Positions 1 to 10,862 of a DNA stretch of 42,910 nt are shown one piece after another. Numbering within the stretch: position 1 is the stretch's first letter; every line of letters starts with the position of its first letter. The notes beneath the pieces are model-generated. The model did not search any database, was not told the DNA's origin, and was given only the letters and a program-made list of their open reading frames with translations. Position numbers and translations under genes: made by a program. This DNA is from Thermoleophilia bacterium (GTDB taxonomy: Bacteria; Actinomycetota; Thermoleophilia; Gaiellales; Gaiellaceae). The stretch spans positions 1 to 42,910 of the forward strand of contig JADLFG010000047.1 of NCBI GenBank assembly GCA_020845695.1. Reading direction: 5' to 3'.

Positions 1-154
1 CCACCGCCCCGATCGGCTCGACGGTGCCGAACAGCCCCGGCGCCGCCGCCTCCGTGTTGCGTCGCGCCTCGGCCGGGGTCAGCTCCGTCACGGGCGGCAC
101 CCCCGCGGCGGCGAGGCGGTCGAGATACTCGCGCACCTCGGGGTCGAGCGGCAC
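1..154 (-). CDS. Alpha/beta hydrolase (HSL-type esterase), N-terminal fragment
   Basis: The reverse strand reads LDPEVREYLDRLAAAGVPPV then a TPAEARRN segment, which is the usual N-terminal helix region of hormone-sensitive-lipase-type carboxylesterases (the part before the first beta strand and the HGGG oxyanion motif). The gene runs off the left edge of the window, so the catalytic triad cannot be seen. The GTG at 154 is the start that opens directly into the family's conserved beginning. It is transcribed divergently from aconitase. Family assignment rests on about 50 residues only. Confidence 0.6.
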   Translation of the reverse strand, partial: MPLDPEVREYLDRLAAAGVPPVTELTPAEARRNTEAAAPGLFGTVEPIGAV

Positions 155-193
155 GGCACCAGGGTACCCGCTCGCGCACACCCCGCCGAGCGA

Positions 194-199
194 TAGTCT
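194..199 (+). promoter_or_regulatory. -10 hexamer of a probable leaderless acnA transcript
   Basis: TAGTCT matches the actinobacterial TAnnnT -10 consensus and ends exactly 6 nt before the ATG at 206, so transcription would begin at or next to the start codon. No Shine-Dalgarno sequence is present. The same spacing is seen before the genes at 3720, 7678, 41094 and 11771 (reverse). Confidence 0.55.
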
Positions 200-205
200 C
201 AGAGC

Positions 206-2977
<2,772 letters not shown>

Positions 2978-2985
2978 CACGATCA

Positions 2986-3049
2986 GGGTTTTCCCGTAGC
3001 GCCGATCCGCGGGCTGACGGATGCCACGGGTGGTGGCGGCGGCGACCAT
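2986..3049 (+). promoter_or_regulatory. Shared stress promoter element, copy A
   Basis: Block 1 is GGGTTTTCCCG (2986-2996), block 2 is GATCC (3004), GATG begins at 3020 and the -10-like GACCAT lies at 3044-3049, exactly 6 nt before the ATG at 3056. From the first T of TTTTCCCG to GATG is 31 nt and from GATG to the hexamer 24 nt. This is the clearest copy of the element found ten times in this window; it should drive the two small genes at 3056 and 3391. Confidence 0.75.
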
Positions 3050-3055
3050 GCGTGC

Positions 3056-3394
3056 ATGCCTGCGGGAGAGGATGGGCGCCGGGGGCCGAGCTACGCGGTA
3101 CTCTGGCGCCGCCCCGGCGGACAGATCTGCTCGGGGGAGCTGACGCTCGGGGAGACAGCGCTGCGGCTCGACGGGATCGGCCGGAGCGGCGAGCCCGCGG
3201 AGGTCGAGCTCCCGTACGCTGCGATCTCGGGAGTGCACGTGGGGCGCACAGCACGAGAGCGGATCGACGGTCGCTCGAGCCTCGCCGTCGTCTCCGGCGA
3301 CTCCACGCTGCTCGTCACGAGCACCGTCGGGCTTGGCATGATCCACGAGATGGCCGAGCGCCTCAGCGAGCTGGTTCGCCCCGCGCCGGTATGA
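3056..3394 (+). CDS. Small unknown protein with PH-like beta pattern
   Basis: A 112-residue soluble protein of unknown function. No family is recognised. The pattern is alternating short beta strands (YAVLWRRPGG, SGELTLGETALRLDG, VELPYAAISGVHVG, SLAVVSGDSTLLVTST) followed by a C-terminal helix (IHEMAERLSELV), which resembles a PH/GRAM-like domain; this is inference from pattern only. The ATG lies 6 nt after the -10-like hexamer of promoter element A, so the message is probably leaderless. Its stop overlaps the start of the next gene (ATGA), so the two are co-transcribed and probably translationally coupled. Placement behind the stress element suggests a stress or low-oxygen role. Confidence 0.7.
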   Translation: MPAGEDGRRGPSYAVLWRRPGGQICSGELTLGETALRLDGIGRSGEPAEVELPYAAISGVHVGRTARERIDGRSSLAVVSGDSTLLVTSTVGLGMIHEMAERLSELVRPAPV

Positions 3395-3696
3395 GCCGGA
3401 TCGTCGTCGTCGCCGCGCTCCGGGAGGGCATGCGAGAGACGGCGCGCCTGCTCGTCCAGGGAGGGCCTCCGTTCGATCCGGAACGGACGTCCCTGCTCCG
3501 TCACGACGTCTACCTGACGGAGCGGGAGGTCGTGTTCGTGTTCGAGGGCCCCGAGGCGCGGCGCGCGGTCGAGCGGCTCGTCGGCGACCCGGGGGTCCTC
3601 CGGGCGGCCGGGGCCTGGAGCGACTGCCTCGACGGGCGGCCCCGGATCGCCGAGCCCGCGTTCGCCTGGACGCGGCCGGGCGTGCCGCCCGCCTAG
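3391..3696 (+). CDS. Small unknown protein
   Basis: A 101-residue protein beginning MSRIVVVAALREGMRETARL. It shows a beta-alpha-beta-beta-alpha-beta pattern (strand, helix, then YLTEREVVFVFEGPEARRAVERL) like a ferredoxin-fold or ABM-type dimeric domain, but no named family is recognised. The ATG overlaps the stop of the preceding gene by 4 nt, marking a two-gene operon under promoter element A. The reading frame stays open far upstream on the same strand, but only this start fits the operon and gives a compact domain. Confidence 0.65.
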   Translation: MSRIVVVAALREGMRETARLLVQGGPPFDPERTSLLRHDVYLTEREVVFVFEGPEARRAVERLVGDPGVLRAAGAWSDCLDGRPRIAEPAFAWTRPGVPPA

Positions 3697-3707
3697 CCGT
3701 CTTCCCC

Positions 3708-3713
3708 GATAAT
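3708..3713 (+). promoter_or_regulatory. -10 hexamer of a probable leaderless response-regulator transcript
   Basis: GATAAT ends 6 nt before the GTG at 3720. No Shine-Dalgarno sequence precedes the start. The element found upstream of the stress genes is absent here, so the regulator itself seems to be expressed from an ordinary promoter. Confidence 0.45.
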
Positions 3714-3719
3714 GGCGGC

Positions 3720-4376
3720 GTGCCGGACGGTGCGGGCGCGATCCGTGTCCTCCTCGTCGACGACCACGCGGTCGTCCGCAGCGGGCTGCGGCTCCTGCTC
3801 GAACGGGAGACCGACCTCGAGTGCATCGGGGAGGCCGGGGGCGCCGACGAGGCGGTGCGGGAGGCGCGGCGACTGCAGCCGGACGTGATCCTCCTCGATG
3901 TGGTCATGCCGGACCGAAGCGGCATCGAGATCGCGCCGGAGCTGCGCCGGGCGGCGCCCGACGCGCGGGTGCTGATGCTCTCGATGCAGGACGACCCGAG
4001 CTACGTGCGGGAGGCGTTCGCCGCCGGGGCGAGCGGGTACGTGCTCAAGGAGGCGGTCGACTCGGAGGTCGTGGCCGCCGTACGCGAGGTCGCCGGCGGC
4101 GGCCGCTACGTCCACCCCGCGCTCGGAGCCCGGCTCGTGGCCGCCGAGGCGGAAGCCCACGCGCGAGCGGAGGCCGATCCGCTCTCCGAGCGCGAGCGCG
4201 AGGTCCTGCGCCTGCTCGCGCTCGGCCACACGAACCAGGAGATCGCGAAGATGCTCTACATCTCGGTCCGCACCGCCGAGACGCACCGCGCGCACATCAT
4301 GCAGAAACTGCGCCTGTCGACCCGGGCCGAGCTCGTGCGCCACGCGCTGCAGGCCGGGCTTCTCGACGAGGACTAG
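3720..4376 (+). CDS. NarL/FixJ-family response regulator
   Basis: DNA-binding two-component response regulator of 218 residues. The receiver domain (about residues 8-125) has the acidic pair Asp14-Asp15, phosphoacceptor Asp60 in DVILLDVVMPD, and Lys112 in the GYVLKEAV segment. A short linker leads to a LuxR-type helix-turn-helix (about 150-212) with LSEREREVLRLLALGHTNQEIA and SVRTAETHRAHIMQKL. The GTG at 3720 is chosen because it begins directly before the receiver; an ATG at 3712 is out of frame. The same-strand neighbours are an ABC exporter and then a GAF-containing histidine kinase at 7678, the most likely partner. It is my candidate regulator for the ten-copy promoter element, by analogy with DosR and not by direct evidence. 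Confidence 0.93.
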   Translation: MPDGAGAIRVLLVDDHAVVRSGLRLLLERETDLECIGEAGGADEAVREARRLQPDVILLDVVMPDRSGIEIAPELRRAAPDARVLMLSMQDDPSYVREAFAAGASGYVLKEAVDSEVVAAVREVAGGGRYVHPALGARLVAAEAEAHARAEADPLSEREREVLRLLALGHTNQEIAKMLYISVRTAETHRAHIMQKLRLSTRAELVRHALQAGLLDED

Positions 4377-4384
4377 CCCGCGGC

Positions 4385-5335
4385 GTGGAGCGCCCCGCCT
4401 CTCCCGTGCTCGCGTGCGCAGGGCTCCGCAAGCGCTTCGGCGATCTCGTCGCGGTCGCCGACGTCGGCTTCACGATCGCGGAGGGCGAGACCTACGGCCT
4501 GCTCGGCCCGAACGGCGCCGGCAAGACGACCACGATCTCGATGATCTGCGGGCTGCTCGAGCGGGACGCCGGCGACGTGACCGTCGCCGGCCGGACGATG
4601 ACGACCCGCGCGGTCGAGGCGAAGGCCGGGATCGGTTACGTGCCGCAGGAGCTCGCGATCTACCCGGACCTGACGGCGCGGGAGAACCTCGCCTTCTTCG
4701 CGCGACTGTACGGGCTGCCGCGCTCGGCGATCGCCGAGCGGGTGGCCGCCGTGCTCGGCGTGATCGGCCTCGTCGACCGGGCGGACGACCGGGCGTCCGA
4801 GTTCTCGGGCGGGATGAAGCGCCGCCTCAACATCGGCATCGGGCTGCTCCACCGCCCGCGCCTGCTCGTGCTCGACGAGCCGACGGTCGGCGTCGACCCG
4901 CAGAGCCGCAACGCGATCCTCGACGGCGTCGAGGAGCTCTCGCGAGGCGGCATGGCCGTGCTCTACACGACCCACTACATGGAGGAGGCGGAGCGCCTCT
5001 GCGACCGGGTCGGGATCATCGACGGCGGCGAGCTGAAGGCGGAGGGAACGCGGCGCGAGCTCGTCGCCCTCGTCGGCGAGACCGACCGGATCCGGCTCGC
5101 GGCGGCCGGGGACCTCGACGCGGGCGTGGCCGCGGCCAGGGGGCTGCCGGCGGTCCGCGAGGCAAGCCGCCGCGACGACGGGATCGACCTGCTCGTGGAC
5201 GGCGCCGCCGGCGCGCTCCCCGGCCTGCTCGCGGCGGTCGGGGCGGCCGGCGTGGCCGTGCGTTCCGTCGAGGTGGCGGAGCCGACCCTCGAGGCGGTCT
5301 TCCTCCATCTGACCGGCCGGGCGCTGCGCGACTGA
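4385..5335 (+). CDS. ABC transporter ATP-binding protein (DrrA/CcmA-like exporter)
   Basis: ATPase subunit of an ABC-2 exporter, 316 residues. Visible motifs are Walker A GPNGAGKTT, the signature FSGGMKRRLNIG, Walker B LLVLDEPTVGVDP and the switch His in TTHYMEEAERLCDRV. The C-terminal 80 residues form the small extension common in DrrA-type drug/polyketide exporters. The GTG at 4385 lies 8 nt after the response regulator stop and is preferred because the ABC fold starts about ten residues later. The two following genes are its membrane partners, with a 3-nt gap and then a GTGA overlap, so the three form one operon, possibly together with the regulator. Confidence 0.93.
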   Translation: MERPASPVLACAGLRKRFGDLVAVADVGFTIAEGETYGLLGPNGAGKTTTISMICGLLERDAGDVTVAGRTMTTRAVEAKAGIGYVPQELAIYPDLTARENLAFFARLYGLPRSAIAERVAAVLGVIGLVDRADDRASEFSGGMKRRLNIGIGLLHRPRLLVLDEPTVGVDPQSRNAILDGVEELSRGGMAVLYTTHYMEEAERLCDRVGIIDGGELKAEGTRRELVALVGETDRIRLAAAGDLDAGVAAARGLPAVREASRRDDGIDLLVDGAAGALPGLLAAVGAAGVAVRSVEVAEPTLEAVFLHLTGRALRD

Positions 5336-5338
5336 GCG

Positions 5339-6514
5339 GTGCGGGCAGCGCTCCTGATCGCCGCCAAGGATCTCCGGGAGCGGCTGCGCGACCGCTCGGC
5401 GGTGATGATCGCCGTCGTCGTCCCGCTCGCTCTGGCGGCGATCTTCAGCCTGACCCTGCACGACGTGACCGGCGGCTCGATCAGGTTCGAGTACGCGCTC
5501 GCCGACGAGGACCGCGGCCCGGTGGCGCGCGCGTTCCGGGAGGGCATCCTGGCCGGGCTCGAGCGGGAGGGCCTGGTCGACCTGACCGTCGTCGCCCGAG
5601 CGGAGCAGGCGCGGGCCCTCGCCGAGGCGGACGCGGTCGGCGCCGCCTTCGTGCTCCCCGCCGGGCTCTCCGAGGCGATCGCGGGCGGAGAGCCGGCGAC
5701 GCTGCCGGTGATCGGCAGCGCGGACGCTCCGATCGCCTCGCAGGTGGCCCGCTCGATCGTGGACGGGTTCGCTGCCGAGCTGAACGCCGTTCGCCTCGCC
5801 GTCGCGACCGTGCGGGCGGACGCCGGCGGCGACACCGATCCGGCCGCGCTGGCCGCGGCCGCGGCCCGGACGCCGCGCCCGATCGAGCTCATCGACGTCT
5901 CGACGGAGCGCCGGGAGCTCGACACCGAGACGTTCTACGCCGCCGGGATGGCCGTGTTCTTCCTCTTCTTCACCGTGCAGTTCGGGGTCACGAGCCTGCT
6001 CGACGAGCGGCGGAACGGGACGCTCTGGCGGCTCGTCGCGGCACCGATCCAGCGCGGCTCGATCCTGGGCGGGAAGCTCCTGACGAGCTTCGTGCTCGGA
6101 CTCGTGAGCATGGTCGTGCTCGCCGTCACGACCTCGCTGCTCCTCGGCGCCGACTGGGGCGATCCGGTCGGGGTCGCGCTCGTGCTGCTCGCGGGCGTGC
6201 TGGCCGCGATCGGCGTGATGGCGCTGATCGCGACGATCGCGAGGACCGCGGAGCAGGCGGGCTACGCGCAGGCGATCGCCGCGCTCACGCTCGGGCTGCT
6301 CGGCGGTGCCTTCTTCCCCGTCGCGCGGGTCGGCGGGGTAATCGCTACGCTCAGCCTGCTCACGCCGCATGCCTGGTTCCTGCGCGGCCTGGGCGAGCTC
6401 TCGGGCGGCGGCGGGCCGGCGGCGGTCCTGCCGGCGGTCGGGGCGATGCTCGCGTTCGCGGCCGTCACGGGCGGCGTCGCGCTCGCCCGCCTGGGCAGGA
6501 TGGTCGAGCCGTGA
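5339..6514 (+). CDS. ABC-2 type permease
   Basis: Membrane subunit of 391 residues. The N-terminus has a membrane segment after KDLRERLRDRSAVM, followed by a large extracytoplasmic domain (about residues 45-200), and then five membrane helices beginning at FYAAGMAVFFLFFTVQFGV. This is the ABC2_membrane_3 arrangement of one N-terminal helix, an external loop, and a C-terminal helix bundle. The GTG at 5339 follows the ATPase stop by 3 nt. It would pair with the second permease at 6511 as a heterodimer. The substrate cannot be told; related systems export lipids, antibiotics or antimicrobial compounds. Confidence 0.88.
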   Translation: MRAALLIAAKDLRERLRDRSAVMIAVVVPLALAAIFSLTLHDVTGGSIRFEYALADEDRGPVARAFREGILAGLEREGLVDLTVVARAEQARALAEADAVGAAFVLPAGLSEAIAGGEPATLPVIGSADAPIASQVARSIVDGFAAELNAVRLAVATVRADAGGDTDPAALAAAAARTPRPIELIDVSTERRELDTETFYAAGMAVFFLFFTVQFGVTSLLDERRNGTLWRLVAAPIQRGSILGGKLLTSFVLGLVSMVVLAVTTSLLLGADWGDPVGVALVLLAGVLAAIGVMALIATIARTAEQAGYAQAIAALTLGLLGGAFFPVARVGGVIATLSLLTPHAWFLRGLGELSGGGGPAAVLPAVGAMLAFAAVTGGVALARLGRMVEP

Positions 6515-7668
6515 AGGCGGTCGCGATCGCCCGCACGAACCTCAGGCGGCTCTTCCGCGAGCGCTCGACGATCTTCTTCGTGTTCGTGCTCCCGATGCTG
6601 ATCATCCTGCTCCTGGGCGCCACCTTCGGCGGCGGCCTGACCCCGCGGATCGGCGTTGTTGCCGAGCCGGGCGAGCTCGGTGAGGCCCTCGTCGCGGCGC
6701 TCTCCGCCGACCACGATCTCGACGTGATCCGCTACGGGTCGCCGGGCGAGCTCGAGTCGGCCGTCGAGCGCGGGCGCGTCGATGCCGGCGTCGAGCTCCC
6801 CGAGGACTACGACGCGACCGTCCGCTCGGGCGGCACGGCGTCGCTTCGCTTCCTCGCGCGCCCCGACCAGCTCGGCCCCCAGCTTCGCGCCGCGGTGGCC
6901 GCCGCCGCCGCCGGCCAGGCCGCCGAGCTGCGGGCGGCCCGGTTCGCGGTGCGGGAGACGGGTTCCCGCTTCGAGGCAGCGCTCGCCCGCGCGGGCGCGA
7001 TCGCGCCGGCCCTGCCCGCGGTCGCGGTCGAGGAGACGACGGCGGGGGAGGCGCTCACGCGCCGCGATCTCGGCACGTTCGATCTGGGCGCGAGCCAGCA
7101 GCTCTTGCTGTTCGTCTTCTTGACCTCGCTCACAGGCGCGTCGGCGCTGATGGAGACGCGACGGCTCGGCATCGCCCGCCGGATGCTGTCGACGCCCACC
7201 CCGGCACGCGCGATCCTGATCGGGGAGGCGCTCGGCCGCTTCGCCGTGGCGCTCGTCCAGGGCATCTTCATCGTCGCGGGGACGCTGCTGCTCTTCCACG
7301 TCGACTGGGGCGATCCGCTCGGTGCGGCCGCGCTCCTGCTCGCGTTCTGCCTCGTCGGCTCGGGCGCGGGGATGCTTCTCGGAGCGACGTTCCGAAGCGA
7401 GCAGCAGGCCGTCTCGGTTAGCCTGCTCGCCGGTCTCGGCCTGGCTGCGCTCGGCGGCTCGATGGTCCCGCTCGAGGTCTTCCCGCCGGCCGTACGGGAC
7501 GTCGCGCACGTGACCCCGCACGCCTGGGGCAACGACGCCTTCGCCGAGCTTGTCCGCGATCACGGCGGCATCGGCGACATCCTGCTCGAGCTGGGGGTGC
7601 TGCTCGGGCTCGCGGTGCTCCTGCTCTCGCTCGCCGCCTGGCGCCTGCGGCGCGCGATCACGCGCTAG
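6511..7668 (+). CDS. ABC-2 type permease, second subunit
   Basis: A 385-residue paralogue of the preceding permease with the same plan: N-terminal cytoplasmic ARTNLRRLFRERS, first membrane helix (FVFVLPMLIILLLGATF), an external domain, then helices from LLLFVFLTSLTGASAL. The GTG start overlaps the preceding stop (GTGA). Two different permease halves with one ATPase suggest a heterodimeric exporter. Both permeases keep the TPHAW motif before the last helices, which is typical of ABC2_membrane_3 proteins. Confidence 0.88.
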   Translation: MKAVAIARTNLRRLFRERSTIFFVFVLPMLIILLLGATFGGGLTPRIGVVAEPGELGEALVAALSADHDLDVIRYGSPGELESAVERGRVDAGVELPEDYDATVRSGGTASLRFLARPDQLGPQLRAAVAAAAAGQAAELRAARFAVRETGSRFEAALARAGAIAPALPAVAVEETTAGEALTRRDLGTFDLGASQQLLLFVFLTSLTGASALMETRRLGIARRMLSTPTPARAILIGEALGRFAVALVQGIFIVAGTLLLFHVDWGDPLGAAALLLAFCLVGSGAGMLLGATFRSEQQAVSVSLLAGLGLAALGGSMVPLEVFPPAVRDVAHVTPHAWGNDAFAELVRDHGGIGDILLELGVLLGLAVLLLSLAAWRLRRAITR

Positions 7669-7671
7669 CCT
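7666..7671 (+). promoter_or_regulatory. -10 hexamer of a probable leaderless kinase transcript
   Basis: TAGCCT ends 6 nt before the GTG at 7678 and overlaps the stop codon of the permease gene. It would let the kinase be expressed separately from the exporter operon. Confidence 0.45.
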
Positions 7672-7677
7672 GCCCCC

Positions 7678-9660
7678 GTGCGGGTCCCCCTGATCGCGCT
7701 GCTGCGCCGCCACCCGGTCGCGACCACGCTCGGCGCGTGCGCGCTCATCGTCGCGTGCGTGATCCCGCTCGGCCTCGCTTCGCCGGGCGCGACGCTCGGC
7801 ATCCCGGCGGCAATCGGGGTCGCGGTCGGCACCGCCGCCGCGATCCTCACGGGGCCGCTCCGCGGCGCGCTCGTCGCCCTCTGCGGCGCGATCACGTTCG
7901 CCGTCCTCGTGTCGGAGTTCGGGGCCGGCGGGTATGCCGCGATCGCGATCTGGCCCACGCTCACGCTCGCGCTCGGCATCCTCGTCGAGCGCAACGAGCG
8001 GCACCGGGCGGCCCTCCGGCGACAGCTCGAGCAGGCGAACGAGCGTCTGCTTGCGCTGATCGAGGCCGGTATCGCTCTCAACTCGGAGCTCGAGCTGAGG
8101 GTCGTCCTCCGGCGGCTGGTGGGCGTGGCCGCCCGCCTGACGGACGCCCGCTTCGCCGCGCTCGGGCTCGTCGCGCCGGGCGGGCACCGGCTCGAGCACT
8201 TCATCCACTCCGGCATGGACGAGCCGACGGTCGCGCGGATCGGCTCGCCGCCCGCGGGCAAGGGCGTCCTCGGCGTCCTGCTCGAGGACCCGCGGCCGCT
8301 TCGTCTCGCCGACGTCAGCTCCCATCCGAGCTCGGCCGGCTTTCCCCCCGGGCACCCGCCGATGTCCTCGTTCCTCGGCGTCCCCGTGCTCCTCCGCGGC
8401 ACCGTCTACGGCAACCTCTACCTCGCCGAGAAGCAGGGCGCCCCGGAGTTCACGGGCGAGGACGAGGAGCTGGTCGGGCTGCTCGCGACCCAGGCCGGCG
8501 TCGCGATCGAGAACGCCCGGCTCTACGAGTCCTCCACTCGCTGGCTGCAGCAGCTCGAGTCGCTGAACGAGATCGCGAGCGGGCTCACCTCCGAGCTCGA
8601 GCTGGAACGGCTGCTCGAGTTGATCGCGGGCAACCTGTGCGAGCTGATCGACGCGCGCCTCGTCGCCGTGATGCTGCCGCGGCCCGACGGCAGGCTCCGG
8701 GTCGAGGCCGCCAGCGGCAGCGGCACCGAGCGGGTGCTCGGGCTCCAGCTCGACCCGCAGCGCTCCAAGGCGGGCCGGGTGCTCGCGCGGGGGCGACCCG
8801 AGCGGATTGACTCCGTGCTCGACGACCCCGAGGTCGACCAGGAGGCCGCCCGCCGGATGGGCGGCCAATCGGCGCTGTTCGTGCCGCTCCGGGCCGGCGA
8901 GCGGCGCATCGGCGTGCTCGCCTGTCACGAGAAGCTCGGCACCGACGCGTTCACCGACGACGACCTGCGCCTCGCCGAGGCGTTCGCCAACCGGGCCGCC
9001 GTCGCCGTCGACCTGAGCAAGCGGGTTGCGCAGGACACACTGCGCTCGATCCTGGAGGCGCAGGAGCTCGAGCGCCGCCGCCTCGCCCTCGAGCTGCACG
9101 ACGAGACGGGCCAGGCGCTGACCGCGATCCTGCTCGGCCTCGGCCAGTTCGAGGCGCAAGCCGCACCCGCCGAGCGCGGCGGGCTCGCGGCAGTCCGCGA
9201 GCTCGTGATCGAGACGCTGCGTGACGTCCGCCGCCTCGCGGTCGAGCTGCGGCCGAAGGTGCTCGACGACTTCGGGCTCAACCCCGCGGTCGAGCGGCTC
9301 GCGACCACGCTCGGCGAGCAGAGCGGGATGACGGTGACGTTCCGCTCCGACCTCCCCGACGGGCAACGGCTCCCCGCCGAGGTCGAGACCGCCCTCTACC
9401 GGATCGTCCAGGAGGCGGTCACGAACATCGTCAAGCACGCGCGGGCCCGCAACGTGACGATCTCGCTCGGCCGCTCGAACGGTACGCTCGTGGCCACGGT
9501 CGAGGACGACGGCCGGGGCTTCGCGCCCGCCGACGTCGGGCCGGAGCGGCTCGGGCTCGTCGGCATACGCGAGCGGGTGACGCTGCTCGGCGGGCGCCTG
9601 ACCGTCCGCTCCTCGCCCGGGGGCGGGACGAGCTTGCTCGCCGAGGTGCCGCTCGCCTAG
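7678..9660 (+). CDS. Membrane-anchored DosS-like GAF-GAF histidine kinase
   Basis: Sensor kinase of 660 residues. Residues about 12-105 form four membrane helices. GAF-1 (about 120-285) contains [17 protein letters not shown] with His226 at the position of the proximal heme ligand (His149) of mycobacterial DosS/DevS, and the flanking wording ([31 protein letters not shown]) is that of the DosS/DosT GAF-A. GAF-2 follows (about 295-450). The HisKA_3 helix has phosphoacceptor His474 in [14 protein letters not shown], and the ATPase domain has [18 protein letters not shown] and GLVGIRERV. DosS itself lacks membrane helices, which accounts for the roughly 75-residue offset. Likely an O2/NO/CO or redox sensor for the NarL regulator at 3720. 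Heme binding is inferred from the conserved residue, not shown. Confidence 0.9.
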   Translation: MRVPLIALLRRHPVATTLGACALIVACVIPLGLASPGATLGIPAAIGVAVGTAAAILTGPLRGALVALCGAITFAVLVSEFGAGGYAAIAIWPTLTLALGILVERNERHRAALRRQLEQANERLLALIEAGIALNSELELRVVLRRLVGVAARLTDARFAALGLVAPGGHRLEHFIHSGMDEPTVARIGSPPAGKGVLGVLLEDPRPLRLADVSSHPSSAGFPPGHPPMSSFLGVPVLLRGTVYGNLYLAEKQGAPEFTGEDEELVGLLATQAGVAIENARLYESSTRWLQQLESLNEIASGLTSELELERLLELIAGNLCELIDARLVAVMLPRPDGRLRVEAASGSGTERVLGLQLDPQRSKAGRVLARGRPERIDSVLDDPEVDQEAARRMGGQSALFVPLRAGERRIGVLACHEKLGTDAFTDDDLRLAEAFANRAAVAVDLSKRVAQDTLRSILEAQELERRRLALELHDETGQALTAILLGLGQFEAQAAPAERGGLAAVRELVIETLRDVRRLAVELRPKVLDDFGLNPAVERLATTLGEQSGMTVTFRSDLPDGQRLPAEVETALYRIVQEAVTNIVKHARARNVTISLGRSNGTLVATVEDDGRGFAPADVGPERLGLVGIRERVTLLGGRLTVRSSPGGGTSLLAEVPLA

Positions 9661-9708
9661 CCGGGTCAGGCAGGGCGGGCATGCGCCCCCGCGGGACGAA
9701 CTCTGCGG

Positions 9709-9769
9709 CTTTTCCGAAGCAGCTCGCGGGGTTTCTCCCGATGACTGATTCCCGCCCCTTCGAGACGCT
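9709..9769 (+). promoter_or_regulatory. Shared stress promoter element, copy E
   Basis: CTTTTCCG at 9709-9716, GATG at 9740 (31 nt from block 1) and -10-like GACGCT at 9764-9769 (24 nt further). The middle GATC block is not conserved here. A second T-rich motif, GGTTTCTCCCG, runs straight into the GATG. It lies upstream of the sigma factor start at 9795 and within what a naive longer reading of that gene would treat as coding. Confidence 0.7.
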
Positions 9770-9794
9770 TACGGCAACGAACGGAGGGATCGCG

Positions 9795-10856
9795 GTGGTA
9801 CCGGAACGGGTGCTCGCCGACGCCGGCGGGCGTGTGCTCCTGGAGCGGGCCGAGGAGTCCGGGATCGTCACCGACGAGGAGCTCGAGACGCTCGTCGCCG
9901 GTCTCGACCTCGACGACGACGAGCTCCAGGAGCTCCGTGATGCGCTCGAGGCGATCGGCGTCGAGGTCGAGACCGCCGACCGGGTCGGGCTGCCCCCCGC
10001 CCCGGAGGCGCGCGTCGAGGCCGACACCGCCGACAGCCTGCAGCTCCTGCTCCAGGAGATCGGCCGGCACCGGCTGCTCACAGCCGCCGAGGAGGTGGCG
10101 CTGGCACGCCGGATCGAGCGCGGCGACCGCGACGCGAAGCGGCGGATGGTCGAATCGAACCTGCGTCTCGTCGTGTCGATCGCAAAGCCCTACCGGGCGA
10201 GCGGCGTCCCGTTCGTCGATCTGATCCAGGAGGGGGCGCTCGGGCTGAACCGCGCCGTCGAGAAGTTCGACTGGCGCAAGGGCTACAAGTTCTCCACGTA
10301 CGCGACCTGGTGGATCCGCCAGGCGATCCAGCGCGCAATCGCGAACCAGGGGCGAACGATCCGGCTGCCGGTGCACGTGCTCGAGCGCCAGCGCAAGCTG
10401 AACGGGGCCGCGCGCCGGCTCGAGCTCTCGCTGGGCCGCGACGCGACGCTCGAGGAGCTCGCCGCCGCCACCGGGCTCGACGCGCAGCATGCCGGCGAGG
10501 CCGTGGCAGCCGCGTTCGTGAGCGCGTCCCTGAACCAGCGCGTCGGCGAGGACGGCGAGGGCGAGCTCGTCGATCTCCTCGCCGACGACTCCGCCACCGA
10601 CCCGGTCGAGGCCGTGGGGAAGCTCGTCCGCCAGGAGCTCGTCCACCGCGCGCTCGAGGCGCTCCCCGAGCGCGAGCGGAGGATCGTCGAGCTGCGCTTC
10701 GGCTTCGGCGGTGACGAGCGGACGCTCGACTCGATCGGGCAGGAGCTCGGCCTGACCCGCGAGCGCGTCCGCCAGCTCGAGGGGGAGACGCTCGCTCGTC
10801 TCGGCCGTGGCCCGCTGCGGGGACTCGACCCGCACGCGGGGGCGCTCGGGGGCTGA
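9795..10856 (+). CDS. Sigma-70 family sigma factor, SigA-like group 2
   Basis: RNA polymerase sigma factor of 353 residues. Region 1.2 is [20 protein letters not shown], region 2 has [31 protein letters not shown] and the -10-recognition [13 protein letters not shown], region 3 follows, and region 4 ends with the helix-turn-helix [19 protein letters not shown]. The frame is open back to an ATG at 9681, but GTG 9795 has a strong Shine-Dalgarno GGAGGG at 9783-9788 with 6-nt spacing and lies just downstream of promoter element E, so I start it there. Being under the stress element and lacking a long N-terminal region 1.1, it is probably an alternative rather than the housekeeping sigma factor. 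Confidence 0.93.
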   Translation: MVPERVLADAGGRVLLERAEESGIVTDEELETLVAGLDLDDDELQELRDALEAIGVEVETADRVGLPPAPEARVEADTADSLQLLLQEIGRHRLLTAAEEVALARRIERGDRDAKRRMVESNLRLVVSIAKPYRASGVPFVDLIQEGALGLNRAVEKFDWRKGYKFSTYATWWIRQAIQRAIANQGRTIRLPVHVLERQRKLNGAARRLELSLGRDATLEELAAATGLDAQHAGEAVAAAFVSASLNQRVGEDGEGELVDLLADDSATDPVEAVGKLVRQELVHRALEALPERERRIVELRFGFGGDERTLDSIGQELGLTRERVRQLEGETLARLGRGPLRGLDPHAGALGG

Positions 10857-10862
10857 GGAGCG

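Noticed and set aside
2986..3049. Block 1 (GGGTTTTCCC) as a classical DosR box
   Set aside because: The mycobacterial box is a 20-bp palindrome with GGGACT/AGTCCC halves; this sequence is shorter and different, so only functional analogy is claimed.
2986..3049. The repeated element as a riboswitch such as a c-di-GMP aptamer
   Set aside because: In several copies the -10 lies at the end of the element with the start codon 6 nt later, so the element is not transcribed.
6262..9438. 1058-codon reverse-strand open frame opposite the kinase
   Set aside because: Antisense shadow: charged low-complexity product, while the forward strand gives recognisable GAF and kinase domains.
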